Shown here one piece after another: positions 7,259 through 16,869 of a stretch of 64,000 bases of DNA. The stretch covers positions 1-64,000 of the forward strand of contig NZ_LWBS01000219.1 of the NCBI RefSeq assembly GCF_001652265.1, read 5' to 3'. Both the position numbers and the translations under genes were made by a program. The notes beneath the pieces were generated by a model that made no database searches, was not told the origin of the DNA, and saw only the letters and a list, made by a program, of their open reading frames with translations. This stretch comes from Rhizobium leguminosarum (GTDB lineage Bacteria; Pseudomonadota; Alphaproteobacteria; Rhizobiales; Rhizobiaceae). Position 1 is the first letter of the stretch. Every line of letters begins with the position of its first letter.

Positions 7259-8212
7259 CTAGAGATTGCGGCCCATGGCGAGGAATTTCTGGCGGCGGTC
7301 GTTGCGCAGCTGTTCGCCGGAGCGGGGTGCCATTTCGGCCAGCGCACTGGCGATTACGTCGCCGGTTGCGGCTATCACGCTGTCGGGATCGCGATGCGCG
7401 CCGCCGAGCGGCTCGGAAATGATGCCGTCGATGACGCCAAGCGATTTCAGGTCTTCGGCGGTGATCTTCATGTTGGTCGCCGCTTCACGGGCGCGGGTGG
7501 AATCGCGCCAGAGGATGGAGGCTGCCCCTTCCGGCGAGATGACGCTGTAGATCGAATGCTCGAGCATATAGACCTTGTTGCCGGTGGCGATGGCGATCGC
7601 GCCGCCCGAGCCGCCTTCGCCGATGACGACGGAGACGAGGGGAACCTTGACGCCCAGGCACATTTCCGTGGAGCGGGCGATCGCCTCAGCCTGGCCGCGC
7701 TCTTCGGCGCCGACGCCGGGATAGGCGCCTGCCGTGTCCACCAGCGAAATCACCGGCAGACCGAAACGGTCGGCCATTTCAAGGATGCGGATCGCCTTGC
7801 GGTAGCCTTCCGGCCGGGGGCTGCCGAAATTGTGCTTCAGGCGGCTCTTGGTGTCATTGCCCTTTTCCTGGCCGATCACGGCGACGGGCTGGCCGCGGAA
7901 ACGGGCAAGGCCCGCCTGGATTGCGGCATCCTCGGAAAATTTGCGGTCGCCGGCAAGCGGCGTGAATTCCTGGAACAGCGTCTTGGCGTAATCGACGAAA
8001 TGCGGGCGCTGCGGATGGCGGGCGACCTGCGTCTTCTGCCACGGATTGAGCTTGGAATAGATTTCAACGATCGCCTCACGGACGCGAACCTCCAGCCTGC
8101 CGATCTCATCGGTGGTGTCGATGCTCTCGTCTTCCGTTGCGAGCTTCTTCAGCTCGATGATCTTGCCTTCGAGGTCGGAGATCGGCTTTTCGAAGTCGAG
8201 ATAATTGTGCAT
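7259..8212 (-). CDS. accA: Acetyl-CoA carboxylase carboxyltransferase subunit alpha
   Basis: A 317-residue alpha subunit of the carboxyltransferase half of acetyl-CoA carboxylase, the first committed step of fatty-acid synthesis; it works as a tetramer with AccD. It is full length, with the typical N-terminal helical segment ([11 protein letters not shown]) and the oxyanion/substrate motifs [28 protein letters not shown] and [14 protein letters not shown]. It lies 62 bp downstream of xerD on the same strand and is probably transcribed from the promoter of that unit or from the gap at 8213-8274. Downstream DNA (7063-7258) holds no gene. Confidence 0.97.
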   Translation of the reverse strand: MHNYLDFEKPISDLEGKIIELKKLATEDESIDTTDEIGRLEVRVREAIVEIYSKLNPWQKTQVARHPQRPHFVDYAKTLFQEFTPLAGDRKFSEDAAIQAGLARFRGQPVAVIGQEKGNDTKSRLKHNFGSPRPEGYRKAIRILEMADRFGLPVISLVDTAGAYPGVGAEERGQAEAIARSTEMCLGVKVPLVSVVIGEGGSGGAIAIATGNKVYMLEHSIYSVISPEGAASILWRDSTRAREAATNMKITAEDLKSLGVIDGIISEPLGGAHRDPDSVIAATGDVIASALAEMAPRSGEQLRNDRRQKFLAMGRNL

Positions 8213-8274
8213 GAGGTGCGTTTCCGTTCCTTGTGCCCGGGGCGTTTTCCTGGCTCCGCCCCTTGTCGCCGGTC

Positions 8275-9228
8275 CTATTCGTGCTTTTTCGCCTGTTTGG
8301 CAAGGGGGTGATGCGTCTGGACAAGCTGCTGCAGCCTCTCTTCGAGGACATGTGTGTAAATCTGCGTGGTCGAAATGTCCGAATGGCCGAGGAGTTCCTG
8401 TACGACGCGCAGATCGGCGCCGTTGGCAAGCAGGTGGCTGGCAAAGGCGTGGCGCATGACGTGCGGCGAGATCAGCGACGGCGTCAGGCCGGCGCGGATC
8501 GCCAGGTTCTTGAGGTCGCGGGCGAAAACCTGGCGCGGCAGATATCCCTCCTTCGAGGCGGAGGGAAATAGCCAGGGGCTTTCCTGCGGGTCCTTCACGG
8601 CTGCATTTTCGGCCGCCAGCCGGCGCCCATAGGATTTCAGGGCTGATATCGCCGATTGCGACAGCGGCACCAGCCGTTCCTTGTTGCCCTTGCCGCGGAT
8701 CATCAGGAAACGGCCTTCCTGATCAAGCACGCGGGCAGGAAGCGAGACGAGTTCACTGACACGCATTCCGGTGGCATAGAGCAGCTCCAGCAGTGCCAGC
8801 ATGCGCAGGCGCTGCAGCTGGCCCGGAGCCGCATCGTCGGCTTCGGCCTCTGCCTGCGAAAGCAATCTGCCGACCTCCTCGACGCCCATCGTCTTCGGCA
8901 GCGGGCGGCCCTTCTTCGGCGCGTCGAGAATGCCTGTGGGATCGTCGGTCCTCAGGCCCTCGGCGTAGAGAAACTTGTAGAACTGCCGCATGGCGGCCAG
9001 CCGGCGCGCCTGGGACGAGGGTTTGAAGCCCTTTCGGGCGAGCGAGGAGAGATAGGCGGCGAGATCGGCGGAGGCGGCTTCGGTGAGCCGTATGCTGCGC
9101 TCCTTCAGGAAGGATCTGATGTCGTCGAGATCGCGTTCATAGGATTGCAGCGTGTTGGCGGCAGCACCCCGCTCGGCGCTCATCATCTCCAGGAAGGATT
9201 CCACATGGACGCGGCCGAGATCCACCAT
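8275..9228 (-). CDS. xerD: Tyrosine recombinase XerD
   Basis: A 317-residue site-specific recombinase that, with XerC, resolves chromosome dimers at dif. The N-terminal SAM-like core-binding domain (about 1-95) is followed by the catalytic domain with the conserved residues R ([10 protein letters not shown]), K ([11 protein letters not shown]), H-x-x-R ([12 protein letters not shown]), H ([12 protein letters not shown]) and the nucleophilic Tyr in the same motif. The ATG at 9228 was chosen because the longer frame overlaps another gene and has no conserved residues. Context argues for a housekeeping XerD rather than an island integrase. Confidence 0.94.
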   Translation of the reverse strand: MVDLGRVHVESFLEMMSAERGAAANTLQSYERDLDDIRSFLKERSIRLTEAASADLAAYLSSLARKGFKPSSQARRLAAMRQFYKFLYAEGLRTDDPTGILDAPKKGRPLPKTMGVEEVGRLLSQAEAEADDAAPGQLQRLRMLALLELLYATGMRVSELVSLPARVLDQEGRFLMIRGKGNKERLVPLSQSAISALKSYGRRLAAENAAVKDPQESPWLFPSASKEGYLPRQVFARDLKNLAIRAGLTPSLISPHVMRHAFASHLLANGADLRVVQELLGHSDISTTQIYTHVLEERLQQLVQTHHPLAKQAKKHE

Positions 9229-9233
9229 GCCGG

Positions 9234-9410
9234 TCACTTCCTGGTCGTGTCGATCGCGCCCGTTGCGGGCGGATTGACCCGCTCGGACGGAATGCGGATC
9301 GTCACGTCGCGCGGCTCGGGCTCCACGAAGGTCACAAGCGCCAGCATCGCTCCGTAGACCGTCCCGGCGAGGATCGCGCAGACGAACAGGAAACGGAACA
9401 GGGTCGGCAT
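9234..9410 (-). CDS. Small single-pass membrane protein upstream of xerD
   Basis: A 58-codon reading frame, too short for usual cut-offs. Residues 4-28 are hydrophobic ([21 protein letters not shown]), followed by a polar periplasmic-type tail ([19 protein letters not shown]). AAGGAG lies about 8 nt before the ATG. It stops 5 bp before the xerD ATG, so the two are likely coupled. No function is recognised; I recall similar proteins beside xerD in other rhizobia but could not check. Confidence 0.72.
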   Translation of the reverse strand: MPTLFRFLFVCAILAGTVYGAMLALVTFVEPEPRDVTIRIPSERVNPPATGAIDTTRK

Positions 9411-9558
9411 CCAGCAACTCCTTCATGCTCTGCTTCTGTTATAAGAAGCCTATCTGCAAGTGCAAGAAGCGGTATTCAAGCCATGATTCCCTTGTCCGCG
9501 ACTTGACGCTCCATCTGCATTTGTCGATACCGTTTGCAAACAAAGTGTGAATGGACCG

Positions 9559-10149
9559 ATGAGTGAACAACTGCTGACCGTTGCTGACAGCTTGAAAGAC
9601 AGAGCTCGCGCCGCGCTCGGTTCACGCAATCTGATCCTTGTCGGCCTGATGGGCGCCGGAAAATCCTCCGTCGGGCGCATCGTCGCCAGCCAGCTCGCCA
9701 TTCCCTTCATCGACAGCGATCTCGAGATCGAGCGGGTTTCGCGCATGACGATCGCCGAGCTTTTCGCCGCCTATGGCGAGCAGGAGTTCCGTGCGCTGGA
9801 AGCGCGGGTGATGAAGCGGCTGCTGAAGAGCGGGCCGCGGGTCGTCTCCACCGGAGGCGGCGCCTTCATCAACGACCGGACGCGCAAACATATCAAGAAG
9901 GGCGGCCTTTCCGTCTGGTTGAAGGCCGATCTCGACGTGCTCTGGGACCGGGTCGCCAAGCGCGATACGCGGCCGCTGCTCAAGACCGAAAATCCGAAGC
10001 AGACGCTCGAGGGCCTGATGAATGCGCGTTATCCGATCTATGCACAGGCCGATCTGACCGTGCTTTCGCGCGATGTGCGCAAGGAAATCATGGCCGACGA
10101 AGTCTTAAAGGCCTTGATCGAAGCTCAGAAGGAAAGTGCAGCGTCATGA
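9559..10149 (+). CDS. aroK: Shikimate kinase
   Basis: A 196-residue enzyme that phosphorylates shikimate at O3 with ATP, the fifth step of chorismate synthesis. Walker A GLMGAGKSS is at 29-37. The shikimate-binding DSDLEIE motif and the GGGAF loop are present, and the lid Arg lies in RDTRPLL. The ATG at 9559 is preferred over the GTG at 9547. A possible promoter (TTGACG, 17 bp, GATACC) spans 9503-9531. The aroB ATG overlaps the stop by 4 bp (ATGA), indicating translational coupling. Confidence 0.95.
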   Translation: MSEQLLTVADSLKDRARAALGSRNLILVGLMGAGKSSVGRIVASQLAIPFIDSDLEIERVSRMTIAELFAAYGEQEFRALEARVMKRLLKSGPRVVSTGGGAFINDRTRKHIKKGGLSVWLKADLDVLWDRVAKRDTRPLLKTENPKQTLEGLMNARYPIYAQADLTVLSRDVRKEIMADEVLKALIEAQKESAAS

Positions 10150-11276
10150 ATGCGATAACCTCCGCCCCCGCCATCCGAACTTTGCATGTGCCGCTCGGCG
10201 AGCGCGCCTACGACATCCTGATCGGGCCGGGGCTGATTGCGCGAGCCGGCGCCGAGATCGCCTCCCGGCTCAAGGGCCGCAAGGCGGCTGTTATCACCGA
10301 CGAACATGTCGCGCCGCTCTATCTCAAGGCCCTTGTCGCAAGTCTTGATGAAGCGGGTATCGCCTCGGCTGAGGTCGTCCTGCCGGCCGGCGAGAAGACC
10401 AAGAGCTTCGAGCATCTGATCACGGTCTGCGACAAGGTGCTCGAAGCCCGGGTCGAGCGCAACGATTACGTCATCGCGCTCGGTGGCGGCGTCATCGGCG
10501 ATCTTTCGGGATTTGCGGCCGGCATCGTCCGCCGCGGGGTGCGCTTCGTCCAGGTGCCGACCTCGCTTTTGTCGCAGGTCGATTCCTCCGTCGGCGGCAA
10601 GACCGGCATCAATTCCCGTCACGGCAAGAATCTGATCGGCGTCTTCCATCAGCCGGAACTGGTTCTGGCCGATACGGATGTGCTGAATTCGCTGAGCGCG
10701 CGTGAATTCCGCGCAGGTTACGCCGAGGTCGCGAAATACGGGCTGATCGACAAGCCGGATTTCTTTGCCTGGCTGGAAGCGAACTGGAAGGCGGTTTTTA
10801 CAGGCGGCTCCGCGCGTATCGAGGCGATTGCCGCGAGCTGCCAGGCGAAGGCCGACGTCGTCGTTGCCGACGAGCGCGAGAACGGTCCGCGGGCGCTGCT
10901 CAATCTCGGCCATACCTTCGGCCACGCGCTGGAAGCGGCGACTGCTTATGACAGCTCCCGCCTCGTGCATGGCGAGGGCGTTTCGATCGGCATGGTGCTG
11001 GCGCACGAATTCTCCGCACGAATGAACCTTGCAAGCCCGGACGATGCGCGGCGTGTCGAGCAACATCTGAAGGAGGTCGGCCTGCCGACCCGCATGTCCG
11101 ACATTCCGGGCGACCTGCCGCCGGCCGAAACGCTGATGGACGCGATCGCCCAGGACAAGAAGGTCAAGAGCGGCAAGCTCACCTTCATCCTGACGCGCGG
11201 CATCGGCCAGTCCTTCGTCGCCGACGATGTTCCGGCGTCCGAAGTGATCAGCTTTCTCAGGGAAAAACACCCTTGA
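10146..11276 (+). CDS. aroB: 3-Dehydroquinate synthase
   Basis: A 376-residue NAD- and metal-dependent cyclase converting DAHP to 3-dehydroquinate, the second step of the shikimate pathway. Recognisable motifs are PAGEKTKSFEH (NAD/substrate), GGGVIGDLSGFAA, VPTSLLSQVDSSVGGKTGIN and the metal-ligand LGHTFGHALE. Full length. It sits in an overlapping operon: 4-bp overlaps with aroK upstream and with the corC-like gene downstream. Confidence 0.96.
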   Translation: MNAITSAPAIRTLHVPLGERAYDILIGPGLIARAGAEIASRLKGRKAAVITDEHVAPLYLKALVASLDEAGIASAEVVLPAGEKTKSFEHLITVCDKVLEARVERNDYVIALGGGVIGDLSGFAAGIVRRGVRFVQVPTSLLSQVDSSVGGKTGINSRHGKNLIGVFHQPELVLADTDVLNSLSAREFRAGYAEVAKYGLIDKPDFFAWLEANWKAVFTGGSARIEAIAASCQAKADVVVADERENGPRALLNLGHTFGHALEAATAYDSSRLVHGEGVSIGMVLAHEFSARMNLASPDDARRVEQHLKEVGLPTRMSDIPGDLPPAETLMDAIAQDKKVKSGKLTFILTRGIGQSFVADDVPASEVISFLREKHP

Positions 11277-12586
11277 CAGCGATCGAAGGCGCTCTGGCAT
11301 TTCTGGAAACATATTGGCCGGAGATCCTTTCGATCACGGCACTCGTGCTCATGTCCGCCTTCTTTTCCGGTTCCGAGACCGCGCTCACCGCCGTTTCGCG
11401 CAGCCGTATCCATACGCTCGAGGTTAATGGCGACGAACGCGCCGGCCTCGTCCGGCAACTGATCGAGCGGCGCGACCGGCTGATCGGCGCGCTGCTCATC
11501 GGCAATAATCTCGCCAATATCCTGTCCTCCTCGATCGCCACCAGCCTCTTCCTCGGGCTGTTCGGCAGTTCCGGCGTGGCGCTGGCGACGCTCGCGATGA
11601 CCGTCATCCTGGTCATCTTCGCCGAAGTACTGCCGAAGAGCTGGGCGATTTCGGCGCCTGAGCGCTTCGCACTCGCCATCGCGCTGCCGGCCAAGCTCTT
11701 CGTCACCGTCGTCGGCCCGGTTTCCTCCTTCGTCAATGCGATCGTGCGGCAGATTCTTTCGCTGTTCGGCATCAATCTCTCACGCGAGATATCGATGCTG
11801 ACGGCGCATGAGGAGCTGCGCGGCGCTGTCGATCTGCTGCACCGTGAGGGATCGGTGGTGAAGGCCGACCGCGACCGCCTCGGCGGCGTGCTCGATCTCG
11901 GTGAGCTGGAACTCTCGGACATCATGGTCCACCGCACCGCGATGCGGGCGATCAACGCCGACGATCCGCCGGAAGCGGTGGTGCGCGTCATCCTCGAAAG
12001 CCCCTATACGCGCATGCCGTTGTGGCGCGGCACGATCGACAACATCATCGGCGTCGTCCACGCCAAGGATCTGCTGCGGGCGCTTGCCGAGCCGAACATG
12101 GAGCCGCAGAACCTCGATATCGTGAAGATCGCGCAGAAGCCGTGGTTCGTGCCCGACAGCACCAACCTCGAGGACCAGCTCAACGCCTTCCTGCGGCGCA
12201 AGCAGCATTTCGCCGTTGTCGTCGACGAATATGGCGAGGTGCAGGGCATCGTCACGCTGGAGGATATTCTCGAGGAAATCGTCGGCGACATTTCCGACGA
12301 GCACGATATCGAGATACAGGGCGTGCGTCAGGAGGCCGACGGTTCCGTCGTCGTCGATGGCGGCGTGCCGATCCGCGACCTGAACCGTGCGCTCGACTGG
12401 AACCTGCCCGACGAGGAGGCGACGACGATCGCCGGCCTGGTCATCCACGAATCGATGACCATCCCGGAAGAGCGCCAGGCCTTCACCTTCTACGGCAAGC
12501 GTTTCGTCGTCATGAAGCGGGAGAAGAACCGGATCACCAAGCTGCGTATCCGCCCGGCCGGGGAAGACGGCGCAAAGCCAGGCTGA
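11273..12586 (+). CDS. HlyC/CorC-family membrane protein with CBS domains
   Basis: A 437-residue inner-membrane protein. An N-terminal DUF21 (CNNM) domain has several transmembrane helices (about 15-140, including the family motif FFSGSETALTAVS). A CBS pair follows (about 205-330, IIGVVHAKDLLRA and VVVDEYGEVQGIVTLEDILEEIVGDI), then a C-terminal CorC_HlyC FAD-like domain. Family members act in magnesium/cobalt efflux; the old hemolysin name is misleading. Translation appears to start at TTG overlapping the aroB stop (TTGA), an unusual start that favours coupling. Confidence 0.9.
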   Translation: MTAIEGALAFLETYWPEILSITALVLMSAFFSGSETALTAVSRSRIHTLEVNGDERAGLVRQLIERRDRLIGALLIGNNLANILSSSIATSLFLGLFGSSGVALATLAMTVILVIFAEVLPKSWAISAPERFALAIALPAKLFVTVVGPVSSFVNAIVRQILSLFGINLSREISMLTAHEELRGAVDLLHREGSVVKADRDRLGGVLDLGELELSDIMVHRTAMRAINADDPPEAVVRVILESPYTRMPLWRGTIDNIIGVVHAKDLLRALAEPNMEPQNLDIVKIAQKPWFVPDSTNLEDQLNAFLRRKQHFAVVVDEYGEVQGIVTLEDILEEIVGDISDEHDIEIQGVRQEADGSVVVDGGVPIRDLNRALDWNLPDEEATTIAGLVIHESMTIPEERQAFTFYGKRFVVMKREKNRITKLRIRPAGEDGAKPG

Positions 12587-12634
12587 TTCCGCTTGGATCG
12601 TAGACGGCCAATGCCTATATGGGCCTGTGTGCCG

Positions 12635-12919
12635 CTACCAGCGGGTCGGTTCGCCGGGTGCGGCCGGTTCGACGGCCAGCGCATGCAGGCCGGCGTCGAG
12701 CTCAGGTTTCAACAGGTCGGTGATTGCCCGGTGGCGCGCCAGCCGCGACAGGCCGACGAATTTTCCGGAAACGATCCTCACCCGCATATGGGTTTCGCCG
12801 GTGCCGGTGATATCGGGCTGGTGGCCGGCATGCAGATGGCTTTCGTCGATGACGCTCAGGCGTTCGGGCGCGAAGGCTTTGACAAGTTTTTCTTCAATGC
12901 GGGTTCGCAGGGTCATCAT
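12635..12919 (-). CDS. bolA: BolA-family protein
   Basis: A 94-residue BolA-like protein, which partners with monothiol glutaredoxins in Fe-S cluster trafficking and can act as a DNA-binding morphology regulator. The class II KH-like fold is recognisable: SVIDESHLHAGH, with the conserved His region, then HMRVRIVSGKFVGLSRLARHRAI, with the FxGxxxxxRHRxI signature. Two consecutive ATGs are possible starts (12919 and 12916). It is divergent from the J-domain gene at 13022, with a shared promoter region at 12920-13021. Confidence 0.92.
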   Translation of the reverse strand: MMTLRTRIEEKLVKAFAPERLSVIDESHLHAGHQPDITGTGETHMRVRIVSGKFVGLSRLARHRAITDLLKPELDAGLHALAVEPAAPGEPTRW

Positions 12920-13021
12920 CCGGTCTTGCTGGTTCGCGAAAAGGGTTCCTACCAAGCCTGCAACATTCCCGTTTGTCAATTCTTGTTGTCGCGTCGCGAC
13001 AGCCCCATAATTAGCGCCGTC

Positions 13022-13639
13022 ATGAGACTTGATTCCAAATATTTCGATCGCATCCGAACACGCCGCAAACGCGAGCCGGAGACAGAGCAGGCGCCGCCTA
13101 CCTGTCAATGGGACGGCTGCGACAAGAAGGGCGCGCATCGCGCTCCCGTCGGCCGCAATGCGGAAGGCCAGTTCTTTTTGTTCTGCTTCGAGCACGTCAA
13201 GGAATACAACAAGGGCTACAATTATTTCTCCGGTCTTTCGGACGGCGAGATCGCGCGGTACCAGAAAGAGGCGATCACCGGCCACCGGCCGACATGGACG
13301 GTCGGCGTCAACAAGGCGGCGAAGGACAGTCCGCTGCATTCGGAGATCCGCTCCGGCGCCTATACGCGTGTTCGCGATCCCTTCGGCTTCGTCAAGGAAG
13401 GCGGCAAGGGCAGCGGACCGCGTTTTCCCCAGGCGCGCAAGCTGAAATCGCTTGAGACCAAGGCCTTCGAAACGATGGGCCTCGACGCCAATGCGACATC
13501 GGCGGAGATCAAGAGCCGCTACAAGGAACTGGTGAAGAAACACCATCCGGATGCCAATGGCGGTGACCGCGGCTCGGAGGAGCGTTTCCGCGCCGTCATC
13601 CAGGCCTATCAATTGTTGAAGCAGAACGGTTTTTGTTAA
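13022..13639 (+). CDS. DnaJ-domain protein with C-terminal J domain
   Basis: A 205-residue cytoplasmic co-chaperone-like protein. The N-terminal 130 residues contain a Cys pair in CQWDGCDKKGAHRAP and an aromatic segment (FFLFCFEHVKEYNKGYNYFSGL). The J domain is at the extreme C-terminus (about 148-205) with the HPD signature intact in KKHHPDANGGD. No G/F linker or zinc-finger domain of classical DnaJ is present. Placement between bolA and cobS suggests a dedicated client, but none can be named. Confidence 0.87.
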   Translation: MRLDSKYFDRIRTRRKREPETEQAPPTCQWDGCDKKGAHRAPVGRNAEGQFFLFCFEHVKEYNKGYNYFSGLSDGEIARYQKEAITGHRPTWTVGVNKAAKDSPLHSEIRSGAYTRVRDPFGFVKEGGKGSGPRFPQARKLKSLETKAFETMGLDANATSAEIKSRYKELVKKHHPDANGGDRGSEERFRAVIQAYQLLKQNGFC

Positions 13640-13949
13640 TTCCCGTCCTTGCTCTTAAGCTTCAATCGGGTATGGTCCAAATCGGCTGAGGCCGCAGGCA
13701 AACGCGGCTCATATTTGTGCGTTTTCCCGACATCGCCTCCGCCGACCTTCCGGACGCGGCGTTTCTTGTCCGGGACTCTTTCAAGAATGCTCGCACGCGG
13801 TCATTTTCCCGCCGAGGTTTCGTTTCAGTCCCGGAGAAGCATCGCCGACGTTCCGACCCGGACGAGCGCGGAATAAAAAACGCGGCGTCTGGGTTGCGAC
13901 ATGGCCTGAGACAGTATGGTCGGGTGGCATCACCCGCCTTGGAGACATG
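13640..13949. other. Gene-free 310-bp interval upstream of cobS
   Basis: No convincing reading frame, tRNA or repeat was found. I looked for a cobalamin riboswitch on the cobS strand and did not see its conserved box. The interval carries GGAG at 13941-13944 as the cobS ribosome-binding site; the promoter is not obvious. Confidence 0.5.
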
Positions 13950-14942
13950 ATGAGCAAGATCGACCTCGATATTTCAGAACTGCCCGATACCACCGTTTCG
14001 GTCCGCGAGGCCTTCGGTATCGATTCCGACATCCGCGTTCCCGCCTACAGCAAGGGCGACGCCTATGTGCCGGACCTCGATACCGACTACCTTTTCGACC
14101 GCGACACGACGCTCGCCATTCTCGCAGGCTTCGCCCATAACCGCCGCGTGATGATCTCCGGCTATCACGGCACGGGCAAGTCCTCGCATATCGAGCAGGT
14201 GGCGGCGCGCCTCAACTGGCCTTGCGTTCGCATCAACCTCGACAGCCATGTCAGCCGTATCGATCTGGTCGGCAAGGATGCGATCGTCGTCAAGGACGGG
14301 CTGCAGGTCACCGAATTCAAGGACGGCATCCTGCCCTGGGCCTATCAGCACAATGTCGCGCTCGTCTTCGACGAATATGATGCCGGCCGTCCCGATGTGA
14401 TGTTCGTCATCCAGCGCGTGCTCGAATCCTCCGGCCGCCTGACACTGCTCGATCAGAGCCGCGTCATCCGGCCGCACCCGGCCTTCCGGCTGTTTGCGAC
14501 CGCCAATACGATCGGCCTCGGCGACACGACCGGCCTCTATCACGGCACGCAGCAGATCAACCAGGCGCAGATGGACCGCTGGTCGATCGTCACGACGCTG
14601 AACTACCTGCCGCATGATCACGAAGTGAATATCGTCGCCGCCAAGGTGAAGAGCTTCGGCAAGGACAAGGGCGGCCGTGAGACCGTTTCGAAGATGGTTC
14701 GCGTCGCCGACCTGACGCGCGCCGCCTTCATGAACGGCGATCTTTCGACGGTCATGAGCCCGCGCACGGTCATCACCTGGGCCGAAAACGCCGAGATCTT
14801 CGGCGATCTCGCCTTCGCCTTCCGCGTCACCTTCCTCAACAAGTGCGACGAGCTGGAACGCCCGTTGGTCGCCGAGCACTATCAGCGCGCCTTCGGCGTC
14901 GAGCTGAAGGAAAGTGCCGCCAACATCGTTCTCGGAGCTTGA
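13950..14942 (+). CDS. cobS: Aerobic cobaltochelatase subunit CobS
   Basis: A 330-residue AAA+ ATPase subunit of the CobN-CobS-CobT chelatase, which inserts Co2+ into hydrogenobyrinic acid a,c-diamide in aerobic cobalamin synthesis. Walker [10 protein letters not shown] is at about 71-79, Walker B LVFDEYDA near 130-137, and the sensor-1-like [14 protein letters not shown] segment follows. The second of two adjacent ATGs (13950) is better spaced from GGAG. cobT follows 12 bp later, forming the usual cobST operon; cobN is not in the window. Confidence 0.95.
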   Translation: MSKIDLDISELPDTTVSVREAFGIDSDIRVPAYSKGDAYVPDLDTDYLFDRDTTLAILAGFAHNRRVMISGYHGTGKSSHIEQVAARLNWPCVRINLDSHVSRIDLVGKDAIVVKDGLQVTEFKDGILPWAYQHNVALVFDEYDAGRPDVMFVIQRVLESSGRLTLLDQSRVIRPHPAFRLFATANTIGLGDTTGLYHGTQQINQAQMDRWSIVTTLNYLPHDHEVNIVAAKVKSFGKDKGGRETVSKMVRVADLTRAAFMNGDLSTVMSPRTVITWAENAEIFGDLAFAFRVTFLNKCDELERPLVAEHYQRAFGVELKESAANIVLGA

Positions 14943-14954
14943 GACCGACCGATC

Positions 14955-16856
14955 ATGGCAGCTCGCGGTGACAATTCGAAAGCAAAACCCGGCGCGCCTG
15001 TCGACGTCGAGCCACTGCGCCGGGCGATAACCGGCTGCGTCCGCTCGATCGCCGGCGACGGTGATGTCGAGGTGACCTTCGCCAATGAACGGCCGGGGAT
15101 GACCGGCGAGCGCATCCGGCTGCCGGAACTTTCCAAGCGGCCGACGGCGCATGAGCTGGCGGTCACCCGCGGTCTCGGCGATTCGATGGCGCTGCGCCTT
15201 GCCTGCCATGACGAGAAGGTGCATGCGACGATGGCGCCGCAGGGCTCGGACGCCCGGGCGATCTTCGATGTGGTCGAGCAGGCGCGTGTCGAATCGATCG
15301 GCGCGTTGCGCATGGAGGGCATGGCGTCGAACCTGCGCTCCATGACGGAGGAGAAATATTCCAAGGCGAATTTCACCGGCATCGAGCGTCAGGAAGACGC
15401 ACCGGTCGGCGAAGCCGTTGCGATGATGGTGCGCGAGAAGCTGACCGGCCAGCGCCCGCCGGCCTCCGCCGGCAAGGTGCTCGACCTCTGGCGCGACTTT
15501 ATCGAGGACAAGGCAGGGTCCGAACTCGACAACCTGTCGAACGCGATCAACGACCAGCAGGCCTTCGCCAAGGTCATCCGCAACATGCTGTCGGCCATGG
15601 AAATGGCCGAGGAATACGGCGACGACGACAGCGACGCCGACAATGACGACCAGTCGGAGCAGGAAGACCAGTCGAGCGGCGACGAGCAGGACCAGGACGA
15701 GGTCGACGAGGATGCCGGCACGGATGCCGCCCCCGTCGAGGACAGCGAGGTCGCCGACGAGCAGATGGAGGACGGCGAGACCGAAGGCGCTGAAATCTCC
15801 GACGACGATATGATGGAAGAAGGCGAGGATGATTCGGAAACGCCGGGCGAGACCCGCCGTCCAAACACGCCCTTCGCCGATTTCAACGAGAAGGTCGACT
15901 ATCACGTCTTTACCGAAGAGTTCGACGAGATCATTACCGCCGAGGAACTTTGCGATGCCGCCGAGCTGGAGCGCCTGCGCGCCTTCCTCGACAAGCAGCT
16001 GGCGCATCTGCAGGGCGCGGTCGGCCGTCTCGCCAACCGGCTGCAGCGCCGCCTGATGGCGCAGCAGAACCGCTCCTGGGATTTCGATCTGGAAGAGGGC
16101 TATCTCGATCCGGCCCGGCTGCAGCGCATCATCATCGATCCGATGCAGGCGCTTTCCTTCAAGATGGAGCGTGACACGCAGTTCCGCGATACCGTCGTCA
16201 CCCTGCTCATCGACAATTCCGGCTCGATGCGCGGCCGGCCGATCACGGTTGCCGCCACCTGCGCCGACATTCTTGCCCGCACGCTGGAGCGCTGCGGCGT
16301 CAAGGTCGAGATCCTGGGCTTCACGACGAAGGCCTGGAAGGGCGGGCAGGCGCGCGAGAGCTGGCTTGCCGGCGGCAAGCCACAGACGCCGGGACGCCTC
16401 AACGACCTGCGCCACATCATCTATAAGTCGGCCGACGCGCCGTGGCGGCGGGCACGCGCCAATCTCGGGCTCATGATGCGCGAGGGCCTGCTCAAGGAAA
16501 ATATCGATGGCGAGGCGCTGATCTGGGCGCATAATCGTCTGCTTGCACGCCGCGAGCAGCGCCGCATCCTGATGATGATCTCGGACGGCGCGCCGGTCGA
16601 CGATTCGACACTGTCGGTCAATCCGGGCAATTATCTGGAGCGGCACCTGCGCGCCGTCATCGAGCAGATCGAGACGCGTTCGCCTGTGGAGTTGCTGGCA
16701 ATCGGCATCGGTCACGACGTGACGCGCTACTATCGCCGCGCCGTGACGATCGTCGATGCGGACGAGCTTGCCGGTGCGATGACCGAGCAGCTTGCCTCAT
16801 TGTTCGAAGACCAATCCGTCCAGCCGCGCGGCGGCCGGATACGCCGTGCCGGCTGA
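14955..16856 (+). CDS. cobT: Aerobic cobaltochelatase subunit CobT
   Basis: A 633-residue partner of CobS. The N-terminal CobT domain is followed by a very acidic linker (about 218-295, Asp/Glu/Gln-rich) and a C-terminal von Willebrand A domain, whose MIDAS motif DNSGSMRG starts near residue 420. The MIDAS coordinates Mg2+ and contacts the AAA+ ring. Full length for the family. Co-transcribed with cobS. Confidence 0.95.
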   Translation: MAARGDNSKAKPGAPVDVEPLRRAITGCVRSIAGDGDVEVTFANERPGMTGERIRLPELSKRPTAHELAVTRGLGDSMALRLACHDEKVHATMAPQGSDARAIFDVVEQARVESIGALRMEGMASNLRSMTEEKYSKANFTGIERQEDAPVGEAVAMMVREKLTGQRPPASAGKVLDLWRDFIEDKAGSELDNLSNAINDQQAFAKVIRNMLSAMEMAEEYGDDDSDADNDDQSEQEDQSSGDEQDQDEVDEDAGTDAAPVEDSEVADEQMEDGETEGAEISDDDMMEEGEDDSETPGETRRPNTPFADFNEKVDYHVFTEEFDEIITAEELCDAAELERLRAFLDKQLAHLQGAVGRLANRLQRRLMAQQNRSWDFDLEEGYLDPARLQRIIIDPMQALSFKMERDTQFRDTVVTLLIDNSGSMRGRPITVAATCADILARTLERCGVKVEILGFTTKAWKGGQARESWLAGGKPQTPGRLNDLRHIIYKSADAPWRRARANLGLMMREGLLKENIDGEALIWAHNRLLARREQRRILMMISDGAPVDDSTLSVNPGNYLERHLRAVIEQIETRSPVELLAIGIGHDVTRYYRRAVTIVDADELAGAMTEQLASLFEDQSVQPRGGRIRRAG

Positions 16857-16869
16857 CGCAGCTGGAAGA

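Noticed and set aside
8275..9228. xerD as an integrase of a genomic island
   Set aside because: Sequence and placement with accA indicate the housekeeping dimer-resolution recombinase; no tRNA or attachment repeat adjoins it.
13640..13949. Possible cobalamin riboswitch before cobS
   Set aside because: No B12-box-like conserved segment or long structured leader was seen; only a Shine-Dalgarno at the 3' end.
13974..16715. 913-codon minus-strand frame opposite cobS/cobT
   Set aside because: Entirely antisense to two well-identified genes; its residue composition (Arg/Asp/Gly/His repeats) is that of a high-GC shadow frame.
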